DNA from: Omphiscola glabra
Taxonomy: Eukaryota > Mollusca > Gastropoda > Lymnaeidae
Length of the DNA: 64,000 nt
Reading direction: 5' to 3'
Assembly: GCA_964017045.1 (NCBI GenBank)
Contig: OZ024794.1
Span: forward strand, 35,755,182 to 35,819,181
The notes under the pieces are model-generated. The model saw nothing but the letters and a program-made list of their open reading frames with translations. It was not told the origin of the DNA and ran no database searches. The position numbers and the translations under genes are program-made. Positions 22,501-37,500 of this stretch are shown in pieces; position 1 is the stretch's first letter; each line of letters begins with the position of its first letter.

Positions 22501-25500
22501 TTGTTCGGGACTTTCCGATATGTAGCACCACATTTATTTGATGAAAAACGTGCTGAGGTGCGATTTCCGGGGGAAGTGAGGAATGTTCTGGTTCTGGTTC
22601 TGTACGTTGCTGCATCCATAAACTGGCATATGTGCAACGGTTGGAGAAGCGATGTTTTGAGAGAGAGCTTATGGAGGTTGAGATTAATGGAGGTTAATGT
22701 TGCGTTTGAACGTTGAGGAAACATTACTAGACTGAAAATGTCGCGTAAGAGATGGAGTCGGTGGGCCGTCGAGCGCGAGCTCTTAATGCCCCCCCGGCGC
22801 CCCCCCCACACAATCCAGCGCACTGAAGGACTTAACCCGACGCCAGCCCGTGCGGAAGGGCGCCGGGAACCTCCCCCTTGACCTAGGGGAGGCCCGGTCG
22901 ACCGAGAACGCTGCGCTTAAAGCGTCCGCAGTCCACTCTCTGTGGGTCAGGACGGCTTTGCTTCCACTCCGGGGGGTTGGTGTTGCGTTACCACTCCCCA
23001 CCGCCCAGGGAGTCTTTCGGTCGGGACTTTGGTAGTGGCGGGACGAAACGGTTGCCTAGGAGCGGCTTTCTCACGGCCGCGTAGCTAAAATCATCGGCAT
23101 GGGTTTTGATGGCCATCCAAGCCTCATATCCATCAACAGCAACTAGTAATCATGTTAGTACATTACTAGACTATATTAATCTATCAATACATTCACTTGT
23201 TTACAATTGTGAATGAGGAATTCCTTGGTTATTCATTAACGTCTGTGTTGTCTTCGTTAAAAATCTTCAACGTCTGGATACTGAACTTTCACCGAGAGGA
23301 ACAGCCCCGCACTAATCAACACCAATATTACTTGGTACGCGAAGGGCCATACCTTAGAAGATCTCATTCTGTGACAGTACCACCCCCTCCACCAGCCCAC
23401 ATTCCTACGCTATTGTTCCAATTATTCTTACGTTCGTCCAGCAATGGTCACTACTGTGTTCTCCAAGAGACTGTGTACACCGACGAGAAGCATCCATGCA
23501 GTGACCTCTTCAAGTGGATCACGGGACCGGAGCCGCTCAGCTTCCTCAAAGTAGAAAATGACGTCACTTTCGACATGTCGAACCCAAACCAGATATGCCT
23601 CTTCCAAAAGTGAGTTAGGTTTTATGTTTTCTTTATCTGCGAAATATATATATATATAAAGAGAGAGAGAGAAACAGCAAAACAGATTTAGAGAGAGAGA
23701 AACAATAAACAGAGTTATCGAGAGAAACAGATAAACATAATTAGAACGAATGGAGTAGATACAAATAAGAAATTTGATTTATTCATAGTAGATAACGCTT
23801 GTTAATCAACATACAGACGATTAGTTCGTTACTATGCATTATATATTGGGACTTTGTGATCTTAAATCACTTAAATAATGTATAAGAACCCTTGAAGTAT
23901 AACACTGTTTGAACTGTCTTTGGTTTATAATATTAGATATTTTATGTCACAATTTTTTTTTTAAAATGCCAGTGCTTCTTTTGTTTGAGCTGATAAACTA
24001 CTGTATTCATGGAAAATTAGTAACATAAGTCGTGATATTCAATCTCCAGGCGGACGCACAGGAACGCCACTTCCTGTTGTACTGGCTGGAGTGGCAGTGA
24101 ATGTGACAAGCGTAAGTGTACATTCTAATTTTATTTTCTTGAATGAAACTATGGGAGCCAACACTTTCTTGTATATTTTATTTAAAGTTTACAATAATTT
24201 ATTCCTGGCTTGGTCAGTTTTTAGGAGACCGCGCACATTTGTAAGAAAAGAACGGTTTAGAAGAAGCAAGTGCCATCAATAAGCACGGGTATGAAGATAG
24301 TTTCGACTTCAAGGCACAATAAAAGAATTTTTTTTAACTATTGAGAAAATAACATAATTCTTTAAGTTCGGTATGCACAGACGGACTTAGACTTGCCATG
24401 AAAAGTGCAGAGGTCCCCTACTGCTTTCAATTACATCAGCTGGTCAAAGAAGAATTTAAAATATACAGCCGGCAGATTGTGATGTCATAAGCTGTAGCTT
24501 ATTCAGCTTATAGGTCAATCCGGCATTGTCAGTAAATAAATGCGCACGTGATGGCACCTCGCATGATCTTAATGATGATGCTCCAATTTGTGGAAACATT
24601 TTTTTAAATTTAGAACTAGAAGATGAGTTTGGCAAAGAATGATATTTAACATTTACCATTAAATTGTAACCGCTATTTGATACATTTGTGGCCATATCTT
24701 GGTATGTTTTTATTTGATTCTTTTTGACGTTTTATTAATTATTATTTTTAACCGCTACTTGAAAGTAAAATATTATCAATTTTATACGTAAGCATTCTCT
24801 CTTTTTAGATCCGAGAATCCAAATCGCTCACAACTAATTTTAAACAAAAACAATATTTATTTTGCTGACGAAAGTGGGCTCAGATGTTCTGTCTAGATTC
24901 CCGTGTTGCCATAGTTTGTGATAAGACGTTAGGTTTAGACCCCACATTTTTTGGCGAAGTTAAGTGTTAGGTTGAGTTGCCCAAATGTTGGCGAAGTTAA
25001 GTGTTAGGTTGAGTTGCCCAAATGTTGGCGAAGTTAAGTGTTAGGTTGAGTTGCCCAAATGTTGGCGAAGTTAAGTGTTAGGTTGAGTTGCCCAAATGTT
25101 GGCGAAGTTAAGTGTTAGGTTGAGCTGCCCAAATGTTGGCGAAGTTAAGTGTTGGGTTGAGTTGCCCAAATGTTGGCGAAGTTAAGTGTTGGGTTGAGTT
25201 GCCCAAATGTTGGCGAAGTTAAGTGTTGGGTTGAGTTGCCCAAATGTTGGCGAAGTTAAGTGTTAGGTTGAGTTGCCCAAATGTTGGCGAAGTTAAGTGT
25301 TGGGTTGAGTTGCCCAAATGTTGGCGAAGTTAAGTGTTAGGTTGAGTTGCCCAAATGTTGGCGAAGGTTGGCTTAAGTGCTAGGTTTGGACCCCGATCTT
25401 GCCAAAGATTGGCTAAGAATACTTTGATGGTCTGTTGTAACTCCAATTTTTGCAAAGTTTACCGGAAATCGGTCGCTAATCATCTTAAACTTAAACTGTT

Positions 25501-28500
25501 CCTATTTCAGCTGTTTGTTTCCCGTCCTGCATTAATGGCGGCGAGTGCGTGGAGGCGGAGCCTTGGGCTACCGCACTGCCCAAGTGCACATGTCCAAGAC
25601 AATACAGCGGACGAGCCTGCGAGGAGAACCTTGATAGTAATTTCTTTGTCTAATCTCCCTTGATGTACCCAAGTTGGGGGTGGTGTGGGGTGGGTTTGAG
25701 GTCTCAAACTCAAATGGCCCGAAATAGAATTTTGAAGTCCAGAGAGAACTCACATAAGCCATTTTTATGAGTTCCTCTCATTTAAACATATGCGACACCC
25801 ATGACATTAAGACGCGCGAAAAGAAATTATTTGGGTTGGATTCTTACCTTGGGTTTGAGACCTCCTACTTGTCTTCCAAATGATTTCATAATCTCTCACT
25901 AGATTTATTTCATCTGGTGACATTATTACTAATAATTGGAAAATTTTAAATTAATATGCTCAAGTTGTAAGGGAATGTGACTATGTTCTCGTGTGACACG
26001 TTGCTAAAATAAGCCATCTTTCTTGTCTGACACGGGGCTAAAATACGTCATCTTTCTTGTCTGATACGGTGCTAAAGTAAGTCATCTTTCTTGTAATGAC
26101 ACGGTGCTAAAACACGTCATCTTTCTTATCTGACACGGTGCTAAAATAAGTAATCTTTCTTGTCTGACACGGTGCTAAAATACGTCATCTTTCGTGTCTG
26201 ACACAGTGCTAAAATGTATCTGAAACAATGCTAAAATGTGTCCCTCATGTCTGAAACAGTGCTAAAATGTGTCCCTCATGTCTGAAACAGTGCTTAAAGC
26301 TGGGTTGATGTACTGCTACAGTGGAAGCAACTGTCAGGGGACTCTGCTCGACCCAAATCCAAAGGAGATCTCTAAATGCTGCGTTGAAGGTTTCTCCGGC
26401 ACTTGGGGAAGTCAGAATGCATCATACGGATGTACACCTTGCTACCCAAGTAAGTTGAAAAAGTCAAAGACGCTTAACAAATTTTGTTTCATATTATATC
26501 ATTGCATCTGTATGTCTGTCGAATGACCTGTTAATATGAGTGTATGTGTAGATTGTCTTGCCACGCTCTGAGTGATTGACATCGCGTTGCTGTCTCTGCT
26601 TTTTGTCCGTTGACCAAATAGTGTTTCCTTTGTGCAGTTCACCGGATCTATTTGAGCCCCGTTCAAGTATACGGCGACAAGCTTAAAGTAGTAAATAGCT
26701 TCTCTCATTACAAATGGTCTTAGAATGTATAGACCATGAGACGTATCAGCACTCAAATTAAAATGCAAGTATACAAGGTGGCTGTGCTCCCTACTCTTCT
26801 TCATTCCTGTGAAACGGGAGCGCTCTATCGAAGCCATGCAAAAGATTTGAACTACCTTCATGAGAAAAGCCTCAGAAAAATCCTCAACATTATCAACAAT
26901 GGCTGGACAGGGTCTTAGAAAGAGACGTGCCTGCATTGACAGGTCTCCCCAGCATCTTTACTATTTTAACGCACTGCCAGCTTCGCGAAGCGTGACATTT
27001 TGTTAAAAGTCAGGAGACCGTTTGCCAAAAAGAATCTTCTATATGATAGCTCGAGATTGGAAGACGGTGTCATGCGGGGCAGAAAAAATACTTTAAAAAA
27101 GCTTAAAAATCAACCTAAAAACCTCGCTATAGACCCGGCCACGTGGGAAGCATCGGCAAAAGTATCGAGTATCGTGGCGTACATCTTTACACAAGGCTCC
27201 ATACAACATAAAGCCAACAGAACAGCGGCTGCAGACGACAAAAAAAAATATGCCTAGAAAAGCCCGGGTCAACTCTGCACCTGGAGATGTCCCATCAATG
27301 CCCTGCCCCTACAACACAAGAACATTTCGTGTCAGAATCGGTCTAGTCATAGGCGCACCAACAGCCAAGTTTATAGTGAACACAAAAATGCGATGATTAA
27401 GGTGGTCAGCGATGATTAAGGTGGTCAGCGATGATTAAGGTGGTCAGCGATGATTAAGGTGGTCAGCGATGATTAAGGTGGTCAGCGATGATTAAGGTGG
27501 TCAGCGATGATTAAGGTGGTCAGCGATGATTAAGGTGGTCAGCGATGATTAAGGTGGTTAGCGATGATCAAGGTGGTCAGCGATGATTAAGGTGGTCATT
27601 AGTCGATTTCGACTGACGAACTATATATATATATATGCAATGTGTGTGTTTTTTTTGGCTGACTACAGATGTGTACGCTTGTGTTGTCACCAGATATTTG
27701 ATTCATAGTTTTAAAACAAAGTCCCTACCATTATGTGGCTGTGCTGTTTTGAAAGTCATTTATACACTTTTATGATGTGCACCGTTGGGTTCCCTCAGCA
27801 AAAGTCATCAGGGTGAATAATACGATGGACAGTGCCACCTGCATGACGTCAGGAGATGACCAGTACCGTACTTTTGATGGCGTGCTCTTCAGATACTTGA
27901 CACTTTGCGGGGTTGGTCTCGTGGTCACGCCCTCACTGGAGATCCATTCCGTCACTGAGTGTGATCCTCTTGACAAGTGTGCATGTTACAAGGTAAGACA
28001 GGTGTGCATGTTACAAGGTAAGATGGGTGTGCATGTTACAAGGTTAGACAGGTGTGCATGTTACAAGGTAAGACAGGTGTGCATGTTACAAGGTAAGACA
28101 TGTGTGCATGTTACAAGGTAAGACAGGTGTGCATGTTACAAGGTAAGACAGGTGTGCATGTTACAAGGTAAGACAGGTGTGCATGTTACAAGGTAAGACA
28201 TGTGTGCATGTTACAAGGTAAGACAGGTGTGCATGTTACAAGGTAAGACAGGTGTGCATGTTACAAGGTAAGACAGGTGTGCATGTTACAAGGTAAGACA
28301 TGTGTGCATGTTACAAGGTAAGATAGGTGTGCATGTTACAAGTAAAAGAGGGTGTGCATATTACAAGGTAAGACAGGTGTGCATGTTACAAGGTAAGACA
28401 GGTGTGCATGTTACACGGTAAGACAGGTGTGCATGTTACAAGGTAAGAAAAGTGGCCCGAATCTGAGAGAGAGAGAGAGATCACTTATTTCAAGGTAAGA

Positions 28501-31500
28501 CATGTGTGCATGTTACAAGGTAAGAAAAGTGGCCCGAATCTGAGAGAGAGAGAGATCACTTATTTCAAGGTAAGACATGTGTGCATGTTACAAGGTAAGA
28601 TAAGTTGCCCGAATCTGAGAGAGAGAGAGAGATCACTTATTTCAAGGTAAGACATGTGTGCATGTTACAAGGTAAGACAGGTGTGCATGTTACAAGGTAA
28701 GACAGGTGTGCATGTTACAAGGTAAGACAGGTGTGCATGTTACAAGGTAAGAAAAGTGGCCCTAATCTGAGAGAGAGAGAGAGATCACTTATTTCAAGGT
28801 AAGACATGTGTGCATGTTACAAGGTAAGAAAAGTGGCCCGAATCTGAGAGAGAGAGAGATCACTTATTTCAAGGTAAGACATGTGTGCATGTTACAAGGT
28901 AAGATAAGTTGCCCGAATCTGAGAGAGAGAGAGAGATCACTTATTTCAAGGTAAGACATATTAGAGAGTTTGCTAGTTTGAAAGTAAGAAATCTGAAGAC
29001 GGCTAAGCCAAATATTCGAGAGTTTCGAGGTAAGACAAGTGGCCTACAATAGAAGATAGTTCGATGGTTTTACAGACAAAGACCGATGTCTCAGTGTTCA
29101 ATTGAATTGTGCGTATCTTGTTTAAAGCTAGACAAAGACCGATGTCTCAGTGCCCAATTGAATTGAGCGTATCTTGTTTAAAGCCGGTAACAAAAGACCA
29201 GCTCGTTCTTGTTTTCAACGTGGATAATTTCAACATATCGGAGAGTGCTCAATAATTGGTCGAGATTTAGTTTTATTATTTTTTTACATGGAAGGGGGGG
29301 GGGGGTAGATGAGTTAATGGGGAATGGGGCGCTGAACTGAGAAAAAAGTTGTTCGGGACTAAGATGGGGGCTTAAAGTGTAGGCATATACCATAGGTACC
29401 TTTAGATAGTTGTCTATCTCCTACGACATATCCTTATTCAGTTTAAAAAAAAAAAAAAAAGAAAGTAATATCCCATTAGCTAAACATCCTTCACTTGGGT
29501 GACCCAAAAACTCTACTTCCTCCATGGCTAGCATATATAGTTTTTGGATGGTCTGATAATTCGTCAGTTTTACTAAAATAAACTACCACAAATGACATCC
29601 GAATAGCATTGAGTCTAATGGTATCCGGGTGCGAATGGCGGCGCTGCGTGTCAGTGTCCATTTCGACTAATGCTATTCGGGTGTCATTGGTAGTAGTTTA
29701 TTTTAGTTAAAATGAAGAATTGAGTTTACAAACGTATAGTACATTCAATTATCTTTCATTTGATACCTCATTTGGTCTTACAAACCAAACAATACTATTT
29801 TAAATCTTTTTTTAATCCCAACCTCTCAATTCTGGTGCCCGTGTACCAATAGGTGCAGCCTTCATGTATTAAAAAAAACCAAACGTTTCCATTTATTTGG
29901 ATTACTAAAAGAATCTTATCTTAAGATGCAATCTCTAAGTATGTGAAGCACTTATACTGATGTTTGTTTAATGCTTTCAACGTGTCTTTCATTCCATTCA
30001 CAATTAAAAGAATAGCAATTTTTTCATCCTTGAAGATCGTCACAATCATTGTTCGGAGTCCAAAGGAAGTGACCTACACCTGGGCCGGAACCAACCTGAC
30101 CAAGACGGATGGAACGACCACGGAGATATTTGATGCCTCTCTGTTGCCGGACAACACGCCAACGGTCATTGACGGCATGGGTAGGGCTTTCCGAGCATCA
30201 ATTTTAGCTTGCTTTGGGCATCAACTGGTTCTTATTTTAAAAATGTGTGAAAGGGGGCAAAAGAAATATCATAAATTATTGCATAAATCATGTCAATTTA
30301 ATGTGATATCAAATGAAAATGTTAAATATTTAAATGGAAGTGACAAAGCTGCACATAAATTAATAATATTTTTGATAAATATGTTGATGAAATGATTGAA
30401 CTCCAACAAATGTAATTATATTTGTGACAAAAAAACAAAATGATCAGTATTTCTAAAGTCGAAGTTTTTTTTCCAGACATAGTCTGCGTATTTAGACATC
30501 ACGCCTGTATTTCTAAACATTACCTTCATTTCTAAACATTACCTTCATTTCTAAACAATTTTTTTGACATCGCCTTCACTTTAAAACATCACATTCATCT
30601 TTAAACATCACCCTCATTTGTTAACATCACTTTCAATTAAAAACACCACCTACACTTTAAAACACCGCTTTCATTTATAAATATCACTTCATTTTTAAAC
30701 ATCACCTTCATCTGTGAATGTCAACCGTACTTATTTTAAGGTGGAGTTGTGATTAAGTACAACGCAGACCAAAACTCTACATACGTATCACTGACCCAAT
30801 TCGGCGTTGAGATCCGTACCGACCCCGACGGCACAATGATGATCACTGTGAAAAAGAACTCGATACTCACTGAGCACATGGAAGGCGTCTGCGGTGACAT
30901 GGACGGTTACGCTGACGGTAAGATCACATATCAAGACAATGATCAGGCTCATTATCGGTTAAATGTTAAAATATGTAGCCAAAAATAGATTTATTATAAA
31001 ATTTTAAAGCTGGTTTTCATCCGCTTTTGAATAACACTATTGCCTCTCAGATGAACTGGCCCTTCAAACACAGTCGGGAGCAGAGAGAATCTTTGAAAAG
31101 TACAAGAACCCAAATCTGCCGGTAAGTAGAATTTAAGTGCTTTTAAAATTATTTTACAATTTACACTAAATGTGATTATTTTAAATATATTTTGGGGTGA
31201 AAAGATATTAATATACATTTTTTTAAAGGCACGTTTGTCAAGGCTCCACCTCAGCTCATTCCATAAAATTTCCCAACACTATTAACTGTAGTGTGGGCTA
31301 ACTAAATATGGCAAAGCACGGTGCGCACTTACCTACGATGTTACGATTCTAGAATAATAGCACGTGCCGTAGAATAATGTTTTGTAAAAAATTATGTTCA
31401 TGTGCTTTCAATTTTAATTCGACTCTTGAACAAATTATAAGGTATATTTATTTATGTAATAAGCCAATTAAGCCGATACAATTTGGCAGTTAATACATTT

Positions 31501-34500
31501 TGATTTTATCCAATTCTATAATTTATTTCAGTGCGGTAAAGGACTTTCTCCTTGTGCCACACCTGAAGCTAACGCCAAAGCAACAGAAGCTTGTCATGCT
31601 CTAGTCACGATTTTCTACAGATGCCATTCAGCAGTAATTTAATAACAAACTATTTTTAAAAATAAAGATACCCATAACAATTGAATTTGTATATACCATC
31701 TTTAGTAATAAACCTCAATAAAAATAAAATTTTGATCAATAAAATATATTAATGAATAATCTTAATTTATTTCTTTACATTACGGGAATATCTTTCAAAA
31801 TCGGAAGCGGGGAAACGTTTAGTTTCGTTATTCACTATGACCAACCTTAACTTTTGGTCTTAAAGGGAAATTACTCAATTTCTCAATTACATCATCATTA
31901 TATTTTATTATTTATTCGGTAAATAATATAGTATTAAATAAGTCATTCAAGGCTCGGATTGGTGAAATGTTTGATTGAATTGACTTTTAATTATTTAAAT
32001 TGGTTAATTAATAATAAGACCAGTGGTAGATCAGTATTAAAAATAAATGTAAGTATTATCTAGTATCTAGGCTCACTAATATACTGTAATTGAAATTGTA
32101 ATGTAAATGATAGTCTTGTGAGTCTTGAGCCATTTTTGGAGTCATGTCATGTGCATAGCTCAGGCCAGGCTCAAACATAATTTACATAGCAGCATTGCAT
32201 GGCTGCAGCGTAGGGCAGCAAAGCGCTGACGAATGTGATCAATCAAATATAATAATGATTTCAACAGTTTATTACTTGTCATAATTATGACAAATGTGTA
32301 GGCCTATTTTCCTTTTGTAATTGTCAGGTTGACGTAAATGATTATATTCGCCGTTGTACTGCTTCGTATTGCTCATCTCTATCTGTTGGAGGTATTGATG
32401 CTGCCCAAAGAGCGGTTTGCAATGTTATGTCCACATACCACAAGGTCTGCACTCTTATCAGTGGAGAAGCAATCTCTTGGAGGTCAAGTAACCTATGTCG
32501 TGAGTTTGCTTTTTAATTAGCTCTAACTCTATAAATAATTTAAGTTAATGTCGATAGCTTTTAATTTGTGTTAAATTTTTTATCAAAATGTTTGTTGTTG
32601 CAACTGCTGAAATTGCTTATTTACATTATTTGGTGTGTTTTCTGTGTAAAATTTTAGATTTTAAAATTAATTTATCACCTGGACCTTGGTATTTTAAGGT
32701 AAACAATCAATTATTTTTTCACATATTTTAATTTCATATTAGTAATAATAACTGTTTAACACTTCAACAAACAAACCTATTTATTTAAAATATATTTATT
32801 TTATTTTAGCCAAGACTTGCAACCCACCTTTCATTTTCAACGGCCTGATCACTAACAGATGCCCACTGACATGTGGTGCCTCGATGTACTCCTACACCAG
32901 AAGCAGTTGTCAGAGTCAGCCATTTGGTGGATGTGAATGTCCTGCTGGACAGGCCAGAATTAACAACACTTGTGTTTCACCTCAGGACTGTCAATGCAAA
33001 GGAGATGATGGCCGTTTCTATGACCAAGGAAAAGAAATTGTTTCTGGAGATCACTGTCAAATATGGTATACATCTATGAGATTAACATATGAAATGCTTA
33101 ATCCATCATCCCTCTGGGGCTACAGCCTGTGTAGGGCATTTCCTGCTATATCACTCCGTTCCACTCAGACCTAACTGATGCTTCTTTTTTCATGCTTGGA
33201 TTCCCAGTTGCTATAGATCCTTTTCCGCATTGTTCATCCATCTAAGCTAGTTCTGCCTTTGAGCCATTTTCCTTTAGGGTTTTGGTGGTATACCTTCTTT
33301 AGTCCTCTGTCATTTGGCATTCTTTCTAAGTTTCCAGCGCAGCCTGACTTTTAAAAAATTTCTTGCTACTATTAAGGGATCCTGGTTATAGTCTATACAA
33401 TTCCTGGTTGGTTCCGTAATCCATATTTATCTGTATTTTTTTAGCAGAAATTTTCTCTCCCATGTGTTTAATAGATTTCACTGTTGTTTTGTTGGGGCTA
33501 AGTTTCACTTGCATATGTTACTACTGGTCTCATTAAATTTTTAAATATAGTTTACTTTGTTTTCATTGTAATGTATTTACTTTTGAGTAGCTTGTGACTA
33601 CTGAATTAGGCCCTGTTTTCAGGTGATATTCTTTCTTTTATTTCTGTTAAGTCATTTCTTTCATAGATATTTGAATGGATTTTCTTTTTCAAAAGTGTGG
33701 TTTCTAATTTAAATGTTTTTTTCTGTCTGTTCCTCTATGTATCATAGTCATGTTTTTGTTTTTCGGTTATTAACTTCCCACCCTACTTGTTGTGATGTGT
33801 CTTCTAAGTCAATTAATGAAAAGCATAAAATTAGTCTTATTCCAAGTCCTCCTGATCCATCCCAAATTTTGAAGATCCATTAAGCTTTATTATGTTTATT
33901 CATTTATAATTCTCTATTGAAATGACTAAAAAAGTGTTACTTAAGCCTGCTAAGGCCCTCCAAAAATTTGTTTTGTATTTGCCATGGGATCAGATTTTTT
34001 CATGGACGTTGCCAGTTAGTGCCAGATGTTCTATTACAATCATACTTTTTATATATATATATATCATAATTTTGATATCTTTATCAATATTCTTTTAAAC
34101 AGAATTAAATAACCAACAGGGTTGATGCATTTACTTTTTAAACAGAATTGGATTCAGGATTTTTTTATAGGTTATTTTGTTATCAAACCATTAGCAAACT
34201 TAATACATGCAACAAAATGCATTCCCCCCTTTTCACTTCATATTCCTATTTCATTTGACCAAATGATTTAAATCTCTAGTAATCCTGTACTTTTAGTTTC
34301 TGTTATTAGTATTTCAAACAAAAATTATTTGATAAAGAACACTTTTCATAAAAAGGTTTGTAAACTGTTTTAAAAATGGAAATATGTGAAACAAAGTGTG
34401 AGAAAAATCTGAAAGAAGGACATAACAAAATAATGAACATGTTGGCAAGATGCCTTCTTCAGAGAACAGAAAAAACACAAATATAAATATTAAAATAAAC

Positions 34501-37500
34501 ACTTGACTCAAACGTAGCATTGGAGAGGAATATAGATGTAGTTTTTTTAGGTTTTCCTATACCTTGTTTCACATATTTTCTTCTATCTAACATGATTGCA
34601 GTCTTTCCCTCATTATTATATTAAGTTTTAGCTATTAAGCATAAAATATTATTATCTTCAGCACTTGTGGAAACTATGGTCTTTGGGAATGTAAAGAAAG
34701 TCCAGAGAAGTGCTCTGCTACTTGCACAATACTCGGAGGCAGCTTAGTAAAAACATTTGATGGCAGAATGTATGAAATCAAAAACTCTTGTGGAGAGCTT
34801 ACCATTGTTCAGGTGAAATTGGTTTTAAAATTTTCTAATGCAAAGACTAATCAAAATGCTTTACATTATAATTTACATAAGTTTTACAATTTTAATCTTA
34901 CTAAATATTTGTCTACATATTTAGGGTTCTGATATCAGCATCAAATTAGAAGTTAAGACAAGTGTTTTAGCTGAAAATGGAGATAAAGTCAGCCCTAGCT
35001 TCATAACTGTGGAATATCAAGGCACCACTTCCCGTTTAGAAATTTCCAAGACAACTTCCCAAATTGATAATGGATTCGGCACCACAGTTTATTTTAGGTA
35101 TGTATAATAAAAAAGACATTACTGAATTATCTTAACTTATAGAACTTAGATACTCACAATAGACTTCCTAAAATTGTCTTAATAAAGAACTTGTTTGAAA
35201 GCAACTTATAGAAATATATTTTTTTTTATGTTATGGTACATTTTTTAAAATTGTTGTTTTTGCTAGACTAGAATTTCATTAGCTGATTTAGAACTGTCAT
35301 CACTATTTTGTGTTTCAGACAAGCTGCTCAAAATGTGTTTGTGGGTGACATCAAGGGAGGGCTAGTACGTTTTATTGTCTCCCGTGATGGCACTTTCCAC
35401 CTAAAAATGAAAAGCACACACTTTAGGAATAAGGTTTGTGTTTACAATTTGAATCATGTCAATGCCCAAAGTATAACAAACTTTTCACAATAAAACAACA
35501 ATTTTGCTGTTAATCATATTTCATCAGCATGAGCACTTGAACCAAGAAACTTTTTTCACAAGTACCGGTCTAAAATTAATTTGTTATTTTTGTGTTTGAA
35601 GGTCTTAGGTATCTGTGGCAACTTGGACAACAACAAAGACAACGACTTCATGTCACCGTCCTATTCTGAAATGGACAATGGAGAGTTCATAAAGTTTTAC
35701 TCAACATGTCGTGAGGCCCAATTATCAGAACTCAGTCTGAGTACAGTGGTAAATATTTTTTGGCGTTGCTAAAGATTTTAAAATGTCAAGGCTTACGAGT
35801 GCAATATTAGACAACAAGTTTTAATGGCTGGATTTGAAAAACTATATTTACAGTTTAATCATAAATTATTATTTTTACTGCAAAAATCTGTAAAGTTATC
35901 AGTTTTTCTAAGTCATTACAAGTTATCGAGAATCCTAGATAACAATACATTTTGTTACTTGTAATTTCAAATAGTATATTTAGATGCAGCAGTTTTTTAA
36001 ATTTTTTTTATCTCTGTGAAGAATTTCAGATATGATTTGTGTGATTCTGCGATTTTATTTTGAAGGCAGTTAGGGTGGACTATCAGATTGTGCTTCTTTA
36101 AAAATAAGAACAAAATAGGACATATAGTTTTTTTTTTATACCTATGTTAGCTTAAAGATTAGGTCTTATAATGTTTTGAGGGTGGGGTAAGCTTGTTAGT
36201 ACACAAATACCAGAACCTAAAATTAGTGAAAAGTACATTACGAACTAGGCATTAATAGATATAAGAGTCCAAAATGTTAGTGCAACAATGTTATAAATGT
36301 GCTGATGGTAAATCAAATTAACCAAGTTATGATTAGACAGTTCTGGATTAATCATAATTTGAATATGGAGTAAGTCAATTAATTCCGAGTACTTAATTTT
36401 GATTTTGAAGAAGGCCAAACAGATGATTTTTTTCAATTTAAAAAGTGGTAGTTCATAGGGTTGTGTTGATTATTTCCCTAGTTATTTTACACACTTTTTT
36501 TGTGCCTATTTAGCCAACTGCACAATTTCACAGTAATATTATGCCCAAGAAGCATTCTCAAAAGGGAGATAACACTATTTTTAGAACTGAAATACTTTGA
36601 ATAAATCTTTAAATGGGTTGTCTAACTTACCATCTGAAAGGAATCCCTAATAATTTTTCCCACCTTTGTCTCTCTTTTTTTCAGAATCCTTTGTGCAGTA
36701 ATTTAAGTTCCATCCCTCTACCACCCAACTCAAGGGTTGATATAGACAGTTATGTCAAGCTGTGCAGCAATGCTCCGACTAACGATCTGCGCTGTGATGT
36801 CCTGCAGTCTTTTGCTATGGCTGCCAATATTAATTTCCAAACTGCATTTACCAAGGAAGTCTCATGCAGTAAGCATTTTAGATATAGGGATGTTTATATT
36901 TGTCATTACATTCATTCTCTTTTTTTCGTAATAAAATTCTTTTGGTCTACTTTTTTACATTTTCATCTGTCGCTAGCAAATAATGGAGGCTGGAGGGACT
37001 TGTAATAAATATTAAAAATAAAAAAGAAAAGACCAATCAATTTCCCTTTTTTTTAAATAGCTTTCCTTTTCATCCTCTCCTATACTCCACCCTGGTGTCC
37101 TTTAAAAATCTCTTGAACCTCCTAAGATCTCTGCTGTGTCCCACCTACCCTTCACCTCTGAACATCTATTCAACCCTACTCTTTCCCACCCCGACCTTGT
37201 TCTCAAGTCACTTCCTCCCCTACCATTATCATCATATTTTGATTATTCTTCCTCAGAAACGATTTCTTGTTAGTCTCTTGCCAAGCTTAATGTTTTTATT
37301 CTCTGTTTTTCTTTATTCTTTGTTGTCTTCTTTTTGTGCTGTTCAACGCTTTTGTCCAAAACGTCAGCTGTTTTGTTTCATCCTTGTTTAGGTTTTTCCA
37401 TACTGTTTAATATTTCTTTTTGGTAAACCTGAACGCAGTCCCTCCCTCCCCCCATTACATTATTATCATCATTGAAAGGAACTGTTGGGTCCAGTTTTTA

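Noticed and set aside
23197..23441. In-frame Met at 23197 as an alternative gene start
   Set aside because: It gives no signal peptide and lies in an intron; exon 1 at 16433 gives a clean signal peptide and matching phase. A longer exon 2 remains possible.
28440..28960. GA-rich segments as separate microsatellites
   Set aside because: They are part of the compound unit of the exon 6 donor array.
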